Below, one piece after another: positions 36,276-44,103 of a stretch of 64,000 bases of DNA. Origin of the DNA: an uncultured Saprospiraceae bacterium (lineage in GTDB: Bacteria > Bacteroidota > Bacteroidia > Chitinophagales > Saprospiraceae); assembly GCA_937926205.1 (NCBI GenBank), contig CALEYL010000059.1, forward strand, positions 1 through 64,000. Direction: 5' to 3'. Under the pieces are notes generated by a model. The model made no database searches and was not told the origin of the DNA. It saw only the letters and a list, made by a program, of their open reading frames with translations. Numbering within the stretch: position 1 is the stretch's first letter; every line of letters begins with the position of its first letter. The translations under genes and the position numbers were made by a program.

Positions 36276-36500
36276 ATGACAACGTACGAAAAAATAATTC
36301 AAAAGGGAAAAGAGGAGGGTATCCAGGAGGGGATACAAGAAGGGATTCAGAAAGGCAGGCATGAGGGAGAAACACATAAAGCCATTCAGGCCATTGTCAA
36401 CATGAATCAAAAAGGTTTTGAAACGAGCCTTATTGCTCAGGTTTTGGAAGTCAGTGAAGCCTTCGTCAAAACTGTTCTGGAAGCGCAAAAAAACAACTAA
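36276..36500 (+). CDS. C-terminal-only Rpn/PD-(D/E)XK transposase-like protein
   Basis: A 74-aa product: MTTYEKIIQKGKEEGIQ, then three imperfect (E/K)EGIQ units, then HKAIQAIVNMNQKGFETSLIAQVLEVSEAFVKTVLEAQKN. This is the usual C-terminal tail of Rpn-family recombination-promoting nucleases (YhgA-like); the nuclease domain that should precede it is absent. It has its own intact promoter, so it may be expressed as a short protein, as occurs when internal starts are used in full-length rpn genes. The stop overlaps the photolyase stop by 3 nt on the opposite strand. Confidence 0.6.
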   Translation: MTTYEKIIQKGKEEGIQEGIQEGIQKGRHEGETHKAIQAIVNMNQKGFETSLIAQVLEVSEAFVKTVLEAQKNN

Positions 36501-37858
36501 GCACTGTCTGCCCTTTCCAGGCCTTCTTTATACACCTTCAGACAGCGTTCGCGGGCCATTTTATGGTCTACCATCGGTTCCGGGTAAGCAGCTGTTCCGT
36601 ATTCAGGCACCCACAGCCGGATGTATTTGAAATCCTTGTCAAATTTTTCCTGCTGGGCTGTGGGGTTAAAGACCCTGAAATAAGGCGCTGCATCGGTTCC
36701 GCTACCGGATGCCCACTGCCAGCCGCCGTTGTTACTCGCCAGGTCAAAATCCAGTAGTTTTTCCGCAAAATAGGCTTCTCCCCGCCGCCAGTCGATCAGC
36801 AGGTGTTTGGTCAGAAAACTGGCTGTGATCATGCGCACCCGGTTGTGCATGAATCCGGTCGCATTCAGTTCACGCATGCCGGCGTCAACGATGGGGTAGC
36901 CGGTTTTCCCGGCGCACCACTTTTGAAACGCTTCCTCGTCGCTGCGCCATGCTATATGGTCGTATGCCGGTTTAAAGGCTTTGGTGGCAACCTGCGGGAA
37001 ATGCCAGAGGATCATGCTGTAAAAATCACGCCAGATGAGCTCGTTGAGGTAGGTGTCATTCAATTCTGCAGCGCGCAGCGCTTTTTCACGAATGCTGATG
37101 GTGCCGAAACGGAAATGAATGCCCAGCCTGGAAGTCCCCTGAATCCCGGGAATGTTGCGGGTTTGGTCGTAGTTTTTGATGAGCGCCCGGCTCACTGTTT
37201 TTTCCGGAATTTCAATATCAGAGGGTTCGAAACCCAGTGCCGTTAAAGTTGGAACAGGGTAGGGGGCGCAGGCAAAAAAATGTTTGAAATAGCGCTCATT
37301 GGGGTAGGGTTTGAGGTAAAAGGAAACGGCCGTTTTTGTGCCATTGCCGGTCTCCATGGACGACAACCTGCTTTCCAGTTTTGTGCGCCATTTTCGACTG
37401 TAGGGCGTAAAAACAGTATAGGGCTTTCCATCGTCTTTGACCACTTCTTCCTGTTCAAAAATTACATGATCTTTATAGGTATGAAAGGGAATGTTGTTTC
37501 TTTGCAACAAGGCATTTACAGCTTTGTCGCGTTGCCGGGCGTAAGGTTCGTAATCCCGGTTGGTAAACACGCTTTGTATGTCGTAAGTGCTGAGCAACTC
37601 CTGCCATATTTCGAGCGGGTCGCCGTGTTTGATCAGGATGCTGCTGCCTAATGTCTTTAGTTCTGCACTCAACTCCGAAAGCGTTTTTTGCAGAAAGCCC
37701 ACCCGGGCATCTTTGGCGTCGGACAATTCGTCCAGAATATTGGTATCAAAAATAAAAAGCGGCAGCACGGGAACGGCCGTTTTCAGGGCGTGATAAAGTC
37801 CGGCGTTGTCGTGCAGGCGCAAATCGCGGCGGAACCAGAAGATGTTGACTTTGCTCAT
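36497..37858 (-). CDS. Deoxyribodipyrimidine photolyase/cryptochrome family protein
   Basis: A 453-aa flavoprotein from the ATG at 37858 (SKVNIFWFRRDLRLHDNAGL), the canonical start of class I photolyases; an ATG six codons upstream is possible. The N-terminal antenna domain is followed by the FAD-binding helical domain with TSRLGIHFRFGTIS, WRDFYSMILWHFP, YPIVDAGMRELNATGFMHNRVRM and DFDLASNNGGWQWASGSGTDAAPYFR. All Trp and FAD contacts look intact, so a light-driven pyrimidine-dimer repair enzyme is expected. It is transcribed divergently from the TPR lipoprotein. Confidence 0.93.
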   Translation of the reverse strand: MSKVNIFWFRRDLRLHDNAGLYHALKTAVPVLPLFIFDTNILDELSDAKDARVGFLQKTLSELSAELKTLGSSILIKHGDPLEIWQELLSTYDIQSVFTNRDYEPYARQRDKAVNALLQRNNIPFHTYKDHVIFEQEEVVKDDGKPYTVFTPYSRKWRTKLESRLSSMETGNGTKTAVSFYLKPYPNERYFKHFFACAPYPVPTLTALGFEPSDIEIPEKTVSRALIKNYDQTRNIPGIQGTSRLGIHFRFGTISIREKALRAAELNDTYLNELIWRDFYSMILWHFPQVATKAFKPAYDHIAWRSDEEAFQKWCAGKTGYPIVDAGMRELNATGFMHNRVRMITASFLTKHLLIDWRRGEAYFAEKLLDFDLASNNGGWQWASGSGTDAAPYFRVFNPTAQQEKFDKDFKYIRLWVPEYGTAAYPEPMVDHKMARERCLKVYKEGLERADSA

Positions 37859-37875
37859 TTTTAGCGATTGTTCCA

Positions 37876-37904
37876 TTGGAAATCTTTATATCTGGTTACT
37901 TTTG
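37876..37904 (+). promoter_or_regulatory. Bacteroidota-type promoter for the TPR lipoprotein
   Basis: TTG at 37876-37878, an 18-nt spacer, then a perfect TACTTTTG at 37897-37904, 17 nt upstream of the ATG cluster at 37922-37930. Confidence 0.6.
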
Positions 37905-37921
37905 GGGGTTAAAATAAAGAG

Positions 37922-38839
37922 ATGATGATGCGAATACCCGCTTTTTTTGCTGCCGTTTTCATTGGCGCCTTTATGTGGACGATGAGCGCCTGTAGCGGCA
38001 CAGCCGAAGACACCTTGCTGGCTCAAATCGAGCAAATGCACAAAGCGCTCGATGCAAACCCGGATCCTGCTCTGGCGGACTCACTGGTCGCAAAATGCCA
38101 GGAATGGATGGCCCTGAAGCCGGAGGATACTGGCAGACAAGCAACAGGCTTGCTAAAGTCTGCAGAAGCATTGGCCCTGACAGGAAGAAGTGCGTTTGCA
38201 CAGTACCGCCTGAAGCAAATTTTGAGACAACACCGCGATGCCTCCGAAGCGCCTGCCGCAGCCTTGTTGCTGGCTTCTCTTTACAAAAAAGAACTGGCCA
38301 GTCCGGCGACTGCCTTTTCGATCTATCAGCTTTTTCCGGAAGCATTCCCAGGTTCAGATAAGATCGACGAAGCCAAATCCTGGTTGCCGGCCAGCGTTCC
38401 GCCATTGGCTGAACGAATAGACAGCATGGCCACCCGCATCGTCAATTTTAAAACCGGGCAACTTGATGCCCGCATCGCCAAAGATTACATAGAGACTTGT
38501 GAAATCAGCGCCCTGCTCATGCCCGCTTCCGCCGACGCTGCCAAAATGTTGTACAAAGCAGGCGAAGTTTCCCGTGCCATCAGCGCCAACGATAAGGCGC
38601 TGGAGTACTATGAGCAGGTGTATACCAATTACCCAAACGATAAATACGCTTCGGAAGCCCTGTTCATGCATGCTTTTACGCTCGACAATGACCTTAAACG
38701 CTACGATGAAGCAAAGGTTCTGTATGAAACATTTTTAAAAAAATATCCCAAAGACGATTTTACCGACGATGCTCAGTTTTTGCTTAAGAATTTGGGCAAA
38801 AGCGAAGAGGAGATCTTTCAGTCATTAGAAAATCAGTGA
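37922..38839 (+). CDS. TPR lipoprotein (BamD/YbgF-like)
   Basis: A 305-aa lipoprotein. The signal ends at the lipobox MSAC (Cys23). Helical repeats follow. The C-terminal 100 residues contain the most regular TPR units (NDKALEYYEQVYTNYPNDKYASEALFMHAF ... KRYDEAKVLYETFLKKYPKDDFTDDAQF), like BamD or CpoB. ATG codons at 37922, 37925 and 37928 are in tandem and the real start is uncertain by two residues. It is probably a periplasmic scaffold protein; BamD identity is not claimed. Confidence 0.78.
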   Translation: MMMRIPAFFAAVFIGAFMWTMSACSGTAEDTLLAQIEQMHKALDANPDPALADSLVAKCQEWMALKPEDTGRQATGLLKSAEALALTGRSAFAQYRLKQILRQHRDASEAPAAALLLASLYKKELASPATAFSIYQLFPEAFPGSDKIDEAKSWLPASVPPLAERIDSMATRIVNFKTGQLDARIAKDYIETCEISALLMPASADAAKMLYKAGEVSRAISANDKALEYYEQVYTNYPNDKYASEALFMHAFTLDNDLKRYDEAKVLYETFLKKYPKDDFTDDAQFLLKNLGKSEEEIFQSLENQ

Positions 38840-38997
38840 CGAGAGTGGATTGGTTGAATTGGTTGAAATCGTTTAATTAGTTGGATTGGTTGAAATTGTT
38901 TAGTGATCGGTATTTATGCTTAAAAACACCTCCATTCATTGGAGTGCCTGTCCATTTAGTCCATGTCTGTCCATTTAGACGGGTGTCTGGGATTTAC

Positions 38998-39027
38998 CTG
39001 CCTGCCGGCAGCTACGGTTTATACACA
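38998..39027. repeat. Palindromic intergenic repeat CCTGCCTGCCGGCAG with conserved flank
   Basis: The palindrome is followed by CTACGGTTTATACAC. The same ~30 bp with one mismatch occurs in reverse orientation at 39773-39802. Shorter relatives of the palindrome lie at about 27371-27391 and 30532-30553. Such CTGCCNGCAG-type repeats are common between genes in this phylum. Confidence 0.6.
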
Positions 39028-39032
39028 AGTTT

Positions 39033-39326
39033 TTGTTAGCAATAACCATTACCGTGAATCATGCAAATCAGGGGCTGTTTTTATCGGGGAATGCCCCATT
39101 AGACGCTAAAGCGTCAATGGGCAAGTCTCCGTGGACTCTTTTGGGTCGCGGAGTTCCGCGGAGTAAGGGAGTCTCTCGGAGTAATGCAAACTGTTTTACG
39201 AAGAGCCTCATAAAACTCCGTGAAACTCCGCGTAATTTTTAAACGGCAGATCAATTCGTGGCGCATGCCAAGGGGTTTTGCCCCTGATTTGCCTGAATCA
39301 TGGTACCGAACTATTTATCGGCTAAC
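39033..39326. mobile_element. Inverted-repeat element, about 290 bp, imperfect ends
   Basis: The core arms are near-identical in inverted orientation: TGAATCATGCAAATCAGGGGC (39055-39075) and GCCCCTGATTTGCCTGAATCA (39280-39300). Pairing continues outward to GTTAGC at 39036-39041 and GCTAAC at 39321-39326. Inside are a perfect GACGCT/AGCGTC hairpin (39102-39115) and complementary ACTCCG/CGGAGT runs. There is no coding capacity. Confidence 0.55.
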
Positions 39327-39350
39327 TACGATGTATATCTCATCCGCACC

Positions 39351-39636
39351 TGTCATTCCCGCAGGGCTATGGTTTACACACATCTTGGCAACTTATTGAT
39401 TTTCAATGGTTTGTAAATCATATCATAAATCATTAATTCATTGAAAATCAAATGCTTATAGAACAAATTGCGGACTTGTGTGTAAACCATAGCCCGCAGG
39501 GAATCTGCGACGTCATACAAAGTGCTTTGTGGTTTTTACGCTGACATTCTTTGTGTTTAAAATACTAATAGACAGTCATTTGCAATCTAATTTAATCAAC
39601 TGTCGCGCTTTTGCAGATTCCCTGGCGGGAATGACA
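39351..39636. mobile_element. Inverted-repeat unit interrupted by a MITE
   Basis: The left end TGTCATTCCCGC-AGG continues, after the inserted element, as GAATCTGC. The right end (39613-39636), read in reverse, gives TGTCATTCCCGCCAGG followed by GAATCTGC. Without the insertion and its duplicated 7 bp the unit is about 151 bp. Confidence 0.6.
39366..39493. mobile_element. 128-bp MITE with perfect 17-bp terminal inverted repeats
   Basis: The terminal repeats are GCTATGGTTTACACACA at 39366-39382 and its exact complement at 39477-39493. It is flanked on both sides by the 7-bp direct repeat CCGCAGG (39359-39365 and 39494-39500), a target-site duplication. The interior is AT-rich and non-coding, with a further ATTTTCAATG/CATTGAAAAT-like pairing. 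No transposase that could mobilise it is in the window. Confidence 0.85.
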
Positions 39637-39767
39637 AAACGGGTAAGGAGTGAAAGTTGAAATAACAATCGGCATCTCAACTGCCTGGAAACTGAATGCA
39701 GCGTGGACGTTCGATGACAAAATACGATAATCGAGAAAGCCCCAAACGTGGTAATGGTACAATATAA

Positions 39768-39911
39768 AGATGTGTATAAACCGAAGCTGCCGGCAGGCAG
39801 GGAGTTCGAGTACAAGGCGCGCGAAGGCCCCAAAAATAGAAGTTTACTCGTGTAAATGACTGTTTTGGGGGCGAGCGCAACGCAGTAATCGGACTCTAAA
39901 GACAGACACTA
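39768..39911 (-). repeat. Hairpin element, copy A (3' end of the Spo0M-like gene)
   Basis: Read on the minus strand it begins TAGTGTCTGTCTTT at 39911, where TAG is the stop codon of the upstream gene. GTCCGATTACTGCGTT follows, then a hairpin with arms GCGCTCGCCCCCAAAA and TTTTTGGGGCCTTCGCGC around the loop GTCATTTACACGAGTAAACT, then GCCTTGTACTCGAAC and the CCTGCCTGCCGGCAG palindrome. Order and conserved blocks match copy B at 45.7 kb. Confidence 0.7.
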
Positions 39912-40373
39912 CTTAACGATGATGCTTTTTTTGTCGAAAGGATTCAATGCCACGCCTTTAACGGTGGCTTCTGCCTCGACCCGGTATTCTGATTTGACGG
40001 CCCGCGTCATTTTCGCCAGTTTTGCGACGCCGCCAAAAAGGAAATTTCGGGCGCCAAACTGATCGATTTCCGAATTGACCATACTAAATGGCAGGGTAAA
40101 GTCAATTTCAATCATTTCATCGGCAGGTACTTCGATCTCCTGTTTTATAGTGATGCTGCCCAATTCGTATTCATCTATGCGTTTTTCGTCGCCCCGTCCC
40201 CGGGTATAGCGTTCAATGAGCACTACTTTGAATCCGCTGATGGTTTGATGGTTCATAGATTGGAATTGCAGCATGCCTTCCAAAACGCCGGCTTTTTCCA
40301 GTACAAATTCAGGGAGTACGAGCTCCAGCTTTACGCCTTCTATACCCAGCCACTTTTTTACTTTTCCAAACAT
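39909..40373 (-). CDS. Spo0M-like (arrestin-fold) protein
   Basis: A 154-aa protein from the ATG at 40373 (MFGKVKKWLGIEGVKLEL), the usual start of Spo0M-family proteins; the in-frame extension to 40433 is unlikely because a -7 box (TATTTTTG) lies between. Arrestin-like beta-strands follow (VLEGMLQFQSMNHQTISGFKVVLIERY ... EIEVPADEMIEIDFTLPFS). The length is shorter than Bacillus Spo0M (about 258 aa), so only the N-terminal arrestin lobe is present. Spo0M affects cytoskeleton and sporulation in Bacillus; the role here is unknown. The stop codon TAG is the first three bases of a repeat element. Confidence 0.78.
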   Translation of the reverse strand: MFGKVKKWLGIEGVKLELVLPEFVLEKAGVLEGMLQFQSMNHQTISGFKVVLIERYTRGRGDEKRIDEYELGSITIKQEIEVPADEMIEIDFTLPFSMVNSEIDQFGARNFLFGGVAKLAKMTRAVKSEYRVEAEATVKGVALNPFDKKSIIVK

Positions 40374-40399
40374 GGGGATCCAATTTATGGTTGATGGTT

Positions 40400-40407
40400 C
40401 AAAAATA
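40400..40407 (-). promoter_or_regulatory. -7 element for the Spo0M-like gene
   Basis: On the minus strand TATTTTTG matches TAnnTTTG, 27 nt before the ATG at 40373. No clear TTG further upstream. Confidence 0.4.
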
Positions 40408-40596
40408 GGCCCTGTAGGCCTGCTTTGCACCATTATTCTATGAATATGCTTTTTTTAACGACTTTCAAAGGGGCCTCAAAAGGCAAATTGGCAAGTTGGC
40501 AAACTTACCAGCTTACGTGTTTGCCTCTTGCCTCTCGATCCTTGCCTCTTGCCTCTTGTGGGACAAGCTCACTTTACCATCGACAGCAAACAGGTG

Positions 40597-41079
40597 TCAA
40601 ACCATGCGCTTATGCCAGCTTTGCCCTAATGGCTTTTCCCAGAGTCGGTCCAGGTCGCCTTTGCTGGTAACCAGGGTGTCAAAAACGGGCGTTTGGTCGT
40701 CAATTTCACCGGAAGCATACCGTTGGGCAAAGTCTTCTCTCGAAACGGTGACCACCTCATCTCCTTTGCGATAACTAAAGCGCATGCGGTCAAACAGATC
40801 GACTTCATACTCTGCCTGCAGGGCTTTCAGAAAGCGAACGGAGCTGTCAATGGAACACCCACTGGCGCCCGCCATGCTTTCGTCAACAATTAAAATGATG
40901 AAGCGTCCGTGCCAGATATCGGCAAAAGCGCGAAGCCGGCGATCGTGGCTAATCCAGCTTTGGGCAAAGTCCTGAACTTTTTTTTGAAGGCCTGCAATGG
41001 CCTCATCCTGAAAAGGCCGGTCACTCTGATATACCCAAACACGCGCACTGTCAGGGAATTGTTGGTAAGGATTGTTCAT
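40597..41079 (-). CDS. Conserved Bacteroidota protein of unknown function
   Basis: A 160-aa cytosolic protein (MNNPYQQFPDSARVWVYQSDRPFQDEAIAGLQ ... FADIWHGRFIILIVDESMAGASGCSIDSSVRFLK). The pattern SRVWIYQS-x-R-x-F and the ASGCSIDSS-V-F segment recur in a conserved family of this phylum that is often labelled 'ABC transporter ATPase' without reason: there is no Walker A or signature motif here. Cys and Ser in SGCSIDSS are the most striking conserved-looking residues. Function unknown. Confidence 0.7.
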   Translation of the reverse strand: MNNPYQQFPDSARVWVYQSDRPFQDEAIAGLQKKVQDFAQSWISHDRRLRAFADIWHGRFIILIVDESMAGASGCSIDSSVRFLKALQAEYEVDLFDRMRFSYRKGDEVVTVSREDFAQRYASGEIDDQTPVFDTLVTSKGDLDRLWEKPLGQSWHKRMV

Positions 41080-41246
41080 AACAAAGCAAGTTTCCTGTTG
41101 TTAAGATGAAAACGCCTGTAAAATGGGAAAGTTTTACAGGATGTGTTGTAGAAAAATTCTGACAACAAAAGATTAAGTATAACGGAAAAGCTCTAATTTG
41201 GCCTTCAAATCCAAATTTTTTCTCTAACCCAGCACAGGAAAATAGC

Positions 41247-44060
41247 ATGAAATTTTCAATCTACACCTGTATTCTTAATTTTATTCTTATTTTCGGATTG
41301 ATGTCCACACTTAACGGGCAGACCGTTATCCGCGGAGAAGTCAAAGATGAGAAGAATGGCGAGCCGCTGATTCTTGCCAACGTTTTCATCAAAGGAACAA
41401 CTGAAGGCGCTACAACAGAGTACGACGGTACTTTTGAACTGCGTACCAACACACCGCTGCCTTTTACCCTCGTTTTTTCCTACACGGGCTATGATGAGAA
41501 GGAGCTGGAGGTTACCAAAGCAGATCGCATTGTGATGCGTCTGACAGAAAACTCGATCACCATTTCTACGGTCGAAGTGAAAGGGCAACGCATCAGCGAC
41601 AAGCAAAAACAATCGGCGCTCACCGTAGAGTCGCTGGATAACATTGCCATCAAGCAAACGCCGGCGGCGAGTTTTTACGATGGCCTTGGTTCTTTAAAGG
41701 ATGTCGATTTAACGGCCGCCAGTCTGGGTTTCAAAATCATCAACACCCGCGGCTTTAACAGCACCAGTCCGGTTCGATCGCTGCAAATTATTGACGGCGT
41801 TGACAACCAGTCGCCGGGCCTGAATTTTTCGCTGGGCAATTTCCTTGGCGCGTCTGAACTGGATGTCAATCGGGTTAACTTAGTCGTAGGCGCCAGTTCT
41901 GCTTTTTACGGGCCGAATGCGTTCAACGGCGTCATCAGCATGGAAACCCGGGATCCATTTTTGCAAAAAGGCTTGTCGGCGATGGTTAAAGTCGGTGAAC
42001 GCAACATGCTGGAGACCGGATTACGCTGGGCAGACGCTTTTAAAAACAAAGACGGACTGGAGCACATCGCTTATAAACTCAACGTTTTTGGCTTCAAAGC
42101 CAACGATTGGGAGGCTGACAATTACGATGTCGTCTTTGATTCGCAAAGCGCACAGAACAACCCCGGAGGATACGACGCTGTCAACATCTACGGCGATGAG
42201 TTTGTGAGCGGAAACGAATATCCCACCATTATCGGCATGGGCAGCATTCACCGCAGGGGATATCAGGAAAGAGATCTGGTCGATTACGATTCCCGCAACC
42301 TGAAAATTGGGGCAGCCGCGCATTTTCGCCTAAACCCTTCGGCTGCAGATGCTTCGCCAACGCTGATTGCCGCTTCCAATTTCAGCACGGGAACAACTGT
42401 TTATCAGGGGGACAACCGTTACAGCTTGCGCAACATTCGCTTCTTCCAGCACCGCCTGGAGTTGAAGAAAGAAAATACCTATTTTTTCAGAGTCTATGCC
42501 ACGCATGAAGATGCCGGCGATTCTTATGACCCTTATTTTACGGCACTGCAATTGCAGGAGAACGCAAAAGAAGGGAAATACTGGAGTTCTACTTACATCG
42601 CTTACTGGCAAACGCAGATCATTCCCAAAATCAATGCAATCGAAGGTTTGCCCCGAATTTCTCAATTCCCGGGGAATCCACAGGGGTATCGCGACGCGCT
42701 GAATGCATTTTTAGCAAATCCGATGCTACAGGATTCGTTGACAAGGTGGCATAGTTTGGCTCAGGTGGCAGCCTTAAGAGCAGACCCCCTGGTGGATGCA
42801 GTTGATTACTTCGAGCCGGGTACCCAGCGTTTTCAGGATGCTTTCAACAGCATTACTTCGCGGGTTTCTTATGCAGAAGGCGGCACCCGTTTTTATGACA
42901 AATCCGCTCTGATACATGCACATGGGGAGTATAAGTTTAATGACCTGTATCAGGGCGGAAATATTTCTGACCTGGATATCATTGTAGGCGCCAACGGTCG
43001 GCAATACCTCCCGGATTCTCAGGGGTCTATTCTGCTGGACACTGCCGGTAGGAAAATCAACACCTACGAATATGGGGTCTATGGCGGCGGAACGCTGGAG
43101 TTCAACAACCGCTTAAAACTGAGTGCCTCCATTCGTATGGACAAAAATCAGAATTTCGATTATTTATTTTCTCCGGCAGCATCAGCCGTCTATACGCCAA
43201 ATCCGAACCATACCCTGCGCCTTTCTTTTTCTTCCGCGATCCGGAATCCTACGCTGGCCGACCAGTACCTGTTCTACAATGTTGGCCGGGCAATCCTGCT
43301 GGGGAATATCGACGGTGTCGACAGCCTCGTGACGATTGAATCTTTGCGCGATTACCTCAATACCAACAATACCAGTTTGTTGAATTACTTCAGCGTAGCG
43401 CCCATTCGCCCTGAAAAAGTACAAACCATTGAGGCGGGATACCGTACCACGTTGTTTGATCGTTTGTATTTTGATGCTACTTATTATTACAGCTTTTACC
43501 GGGATTTCATCGGCTACAACATTGGCGTGGACGCCTTCATCAATACCATTTCCGGGGGTATTACCGGCGCGCAGGCCTATCGGGTAGCGGCCAATGCCAC
43601 AGACCGGGTGACTACACAGGGCTTCTCTATTGGCGCCAATTTCTATTTTTGGAAATACTACATGATCAACGGAAACTATTCGTGGAACAAACTGAATACC
43701 GAGACTGACGACCCAATCGTACCTGCATTTAACACACCGGAACACAAGTACAATGTTGGAATTTCAGGCAGAGACATTACCTTGCGCCTTGGAAATGCCA
43801 GGATACCCAACTTTGGATTCAGCATCAACTACAAATGGATTGACGAATTCATTTTCGAAGGTTCCCCGCAGTTTACGGGCATCATTCCGTCTTATGACAT
43901 GTTGGATGCGCAGGTCAATGTAACGGTTGATAAGATTAATACGACGTTTAAACTGGGCGCCAGCAATATTCTGGATAACAAGGTTTTTCAGACTTATGGC
44001 GGCCCCCGTATTGGCAGACTGGCTTATCTTTCGGCCACTTATGAATTCAAGAAAAAATAG
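41247..44060 (+). CDS. TonB-dependent receptor with carboxypeptidase-like domain
   Basis: A 937-aa outer-membrane receptor. The signal peptide (about 1-24) is followed by a carboxypeptidase-D-like regulatory domain (IRGEVKDEKNGEPLILANVFIKGT), a plug (ADRIVMRL ... INTRGFNSTSPVRSLQIIDGVDNQSPGL, NRVNLVVGASSAFYGPNAFNGVISMETRD) and a beta-barrel ending YLSATYEFKKK. It imports a ligand using TonB energy. The next gene, 43 nt downstream, encodes a secreted type IX hydrolase-like protein, so the two probably form one operon and handle the same ligand, which is unknown. Confidence 0.9.
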   Translation: MKFSIYTCILNFILIFGLMSTLNGQTVIRGEVKDEKNGEPLILANVFIKGTTEGATTEYDGTFELRTNTPLPFTLVFSYTGYDEKELEVTKADRIVMRLTENSITISTVEVKGQRISDKQKQSALTVESLDNIAIKQTPAASFYDGLGSLKDVDLTAASLGFKIINTRGFNSTSPVRSLQIIDGVDNQSPGLNFSLGNFLGASELDVNRVNLVVGASSAFYGPNAFNGVISMETRDPFLQKGLSAMVKVGERNMLETGLRWADAFKNKDGLEHIAYKLNVFGFKANDWEADNYDVVFDSQSAQNNPGGYDAVNIYGDEFVSGNEYPTIIGMGSIHRRGYQERDLVDYDSRNLKIGAAAHFRLNPSAADASPTLIAASNFSTGTTVYQGDNRYSLRNIRFFQHRLELKKENTYFFRVYATHEDAGDSYDPYFTALQLQENAKEGKYWSSTYIAYWQTQIIPKINAIEGLPRISQFPGNPQGYRDALNAFLANPMLQDSLTRWHSLAQVAALRADPLVDAVDYFEPGTQRFQDAFNSITSRVSYAEGGTRFYDKSALIHAHGEYKFNDLYQGGNISDLDIIVGANGRQYLPDSQGSILLDTAGRKINTYEYGVYGGGTLEFNNRLKLSASIRMDKNQNFDYLFSPAASAVYTPNPNHTLRLSFSSAIRNPTLADQYLFYNVGRAILLGNIDGVDSLVTIESLRDYLNTNNTSLLNYFSVAPIRPEKVQTIEAGYRTTLFDRLYFDATYYYSFYRDFIGYNIGVDAFINTISGGITGAQAYRVAANATDRVTTQGFSIGANFYFWKYYMINGNYSWNKLNTETDDPIVPAFNTPEHKYNVGISGRDITLRLGNARIPNFGFSINYKWIDEFIFEGSPQFTGIIPSYDMLDAQVNVTVDKINTTFKLGASNILDNKVFQTYGGPRIGRLAYLSATYEFKKK

Positions 44061-44103
44061 CAACTTCCCATTTTAATTTTTTAAATAAATAAACTTGCTT
44101 TCT

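Larger units (their letters stand above)
38840..39908. other. 1-kb gene-free cluster of small repeats
   Basis: There is no gene. From left to right: short direct repeats (GATTGGTTGAA at 38849-38900), a TGTCTGTCCATTTAGAC block at 38965-38981 matching the right end of the 45.7-kb element in reverse orientation, a CCTGCCTGCCGGCAG palindrome, an inverted-repeat unit (39033-39326), a nested MITE (39351-39636) and a hairpin element (39768-39911). Short frames here are artefacts. Confidence 0.7.

Noticed and set aside
40597..41079. ABC transporter ATPase (a label often given to this family)
   Set aside because: There is no Walker A, signature or Walker B motif; the protein is annotated here as unknown.
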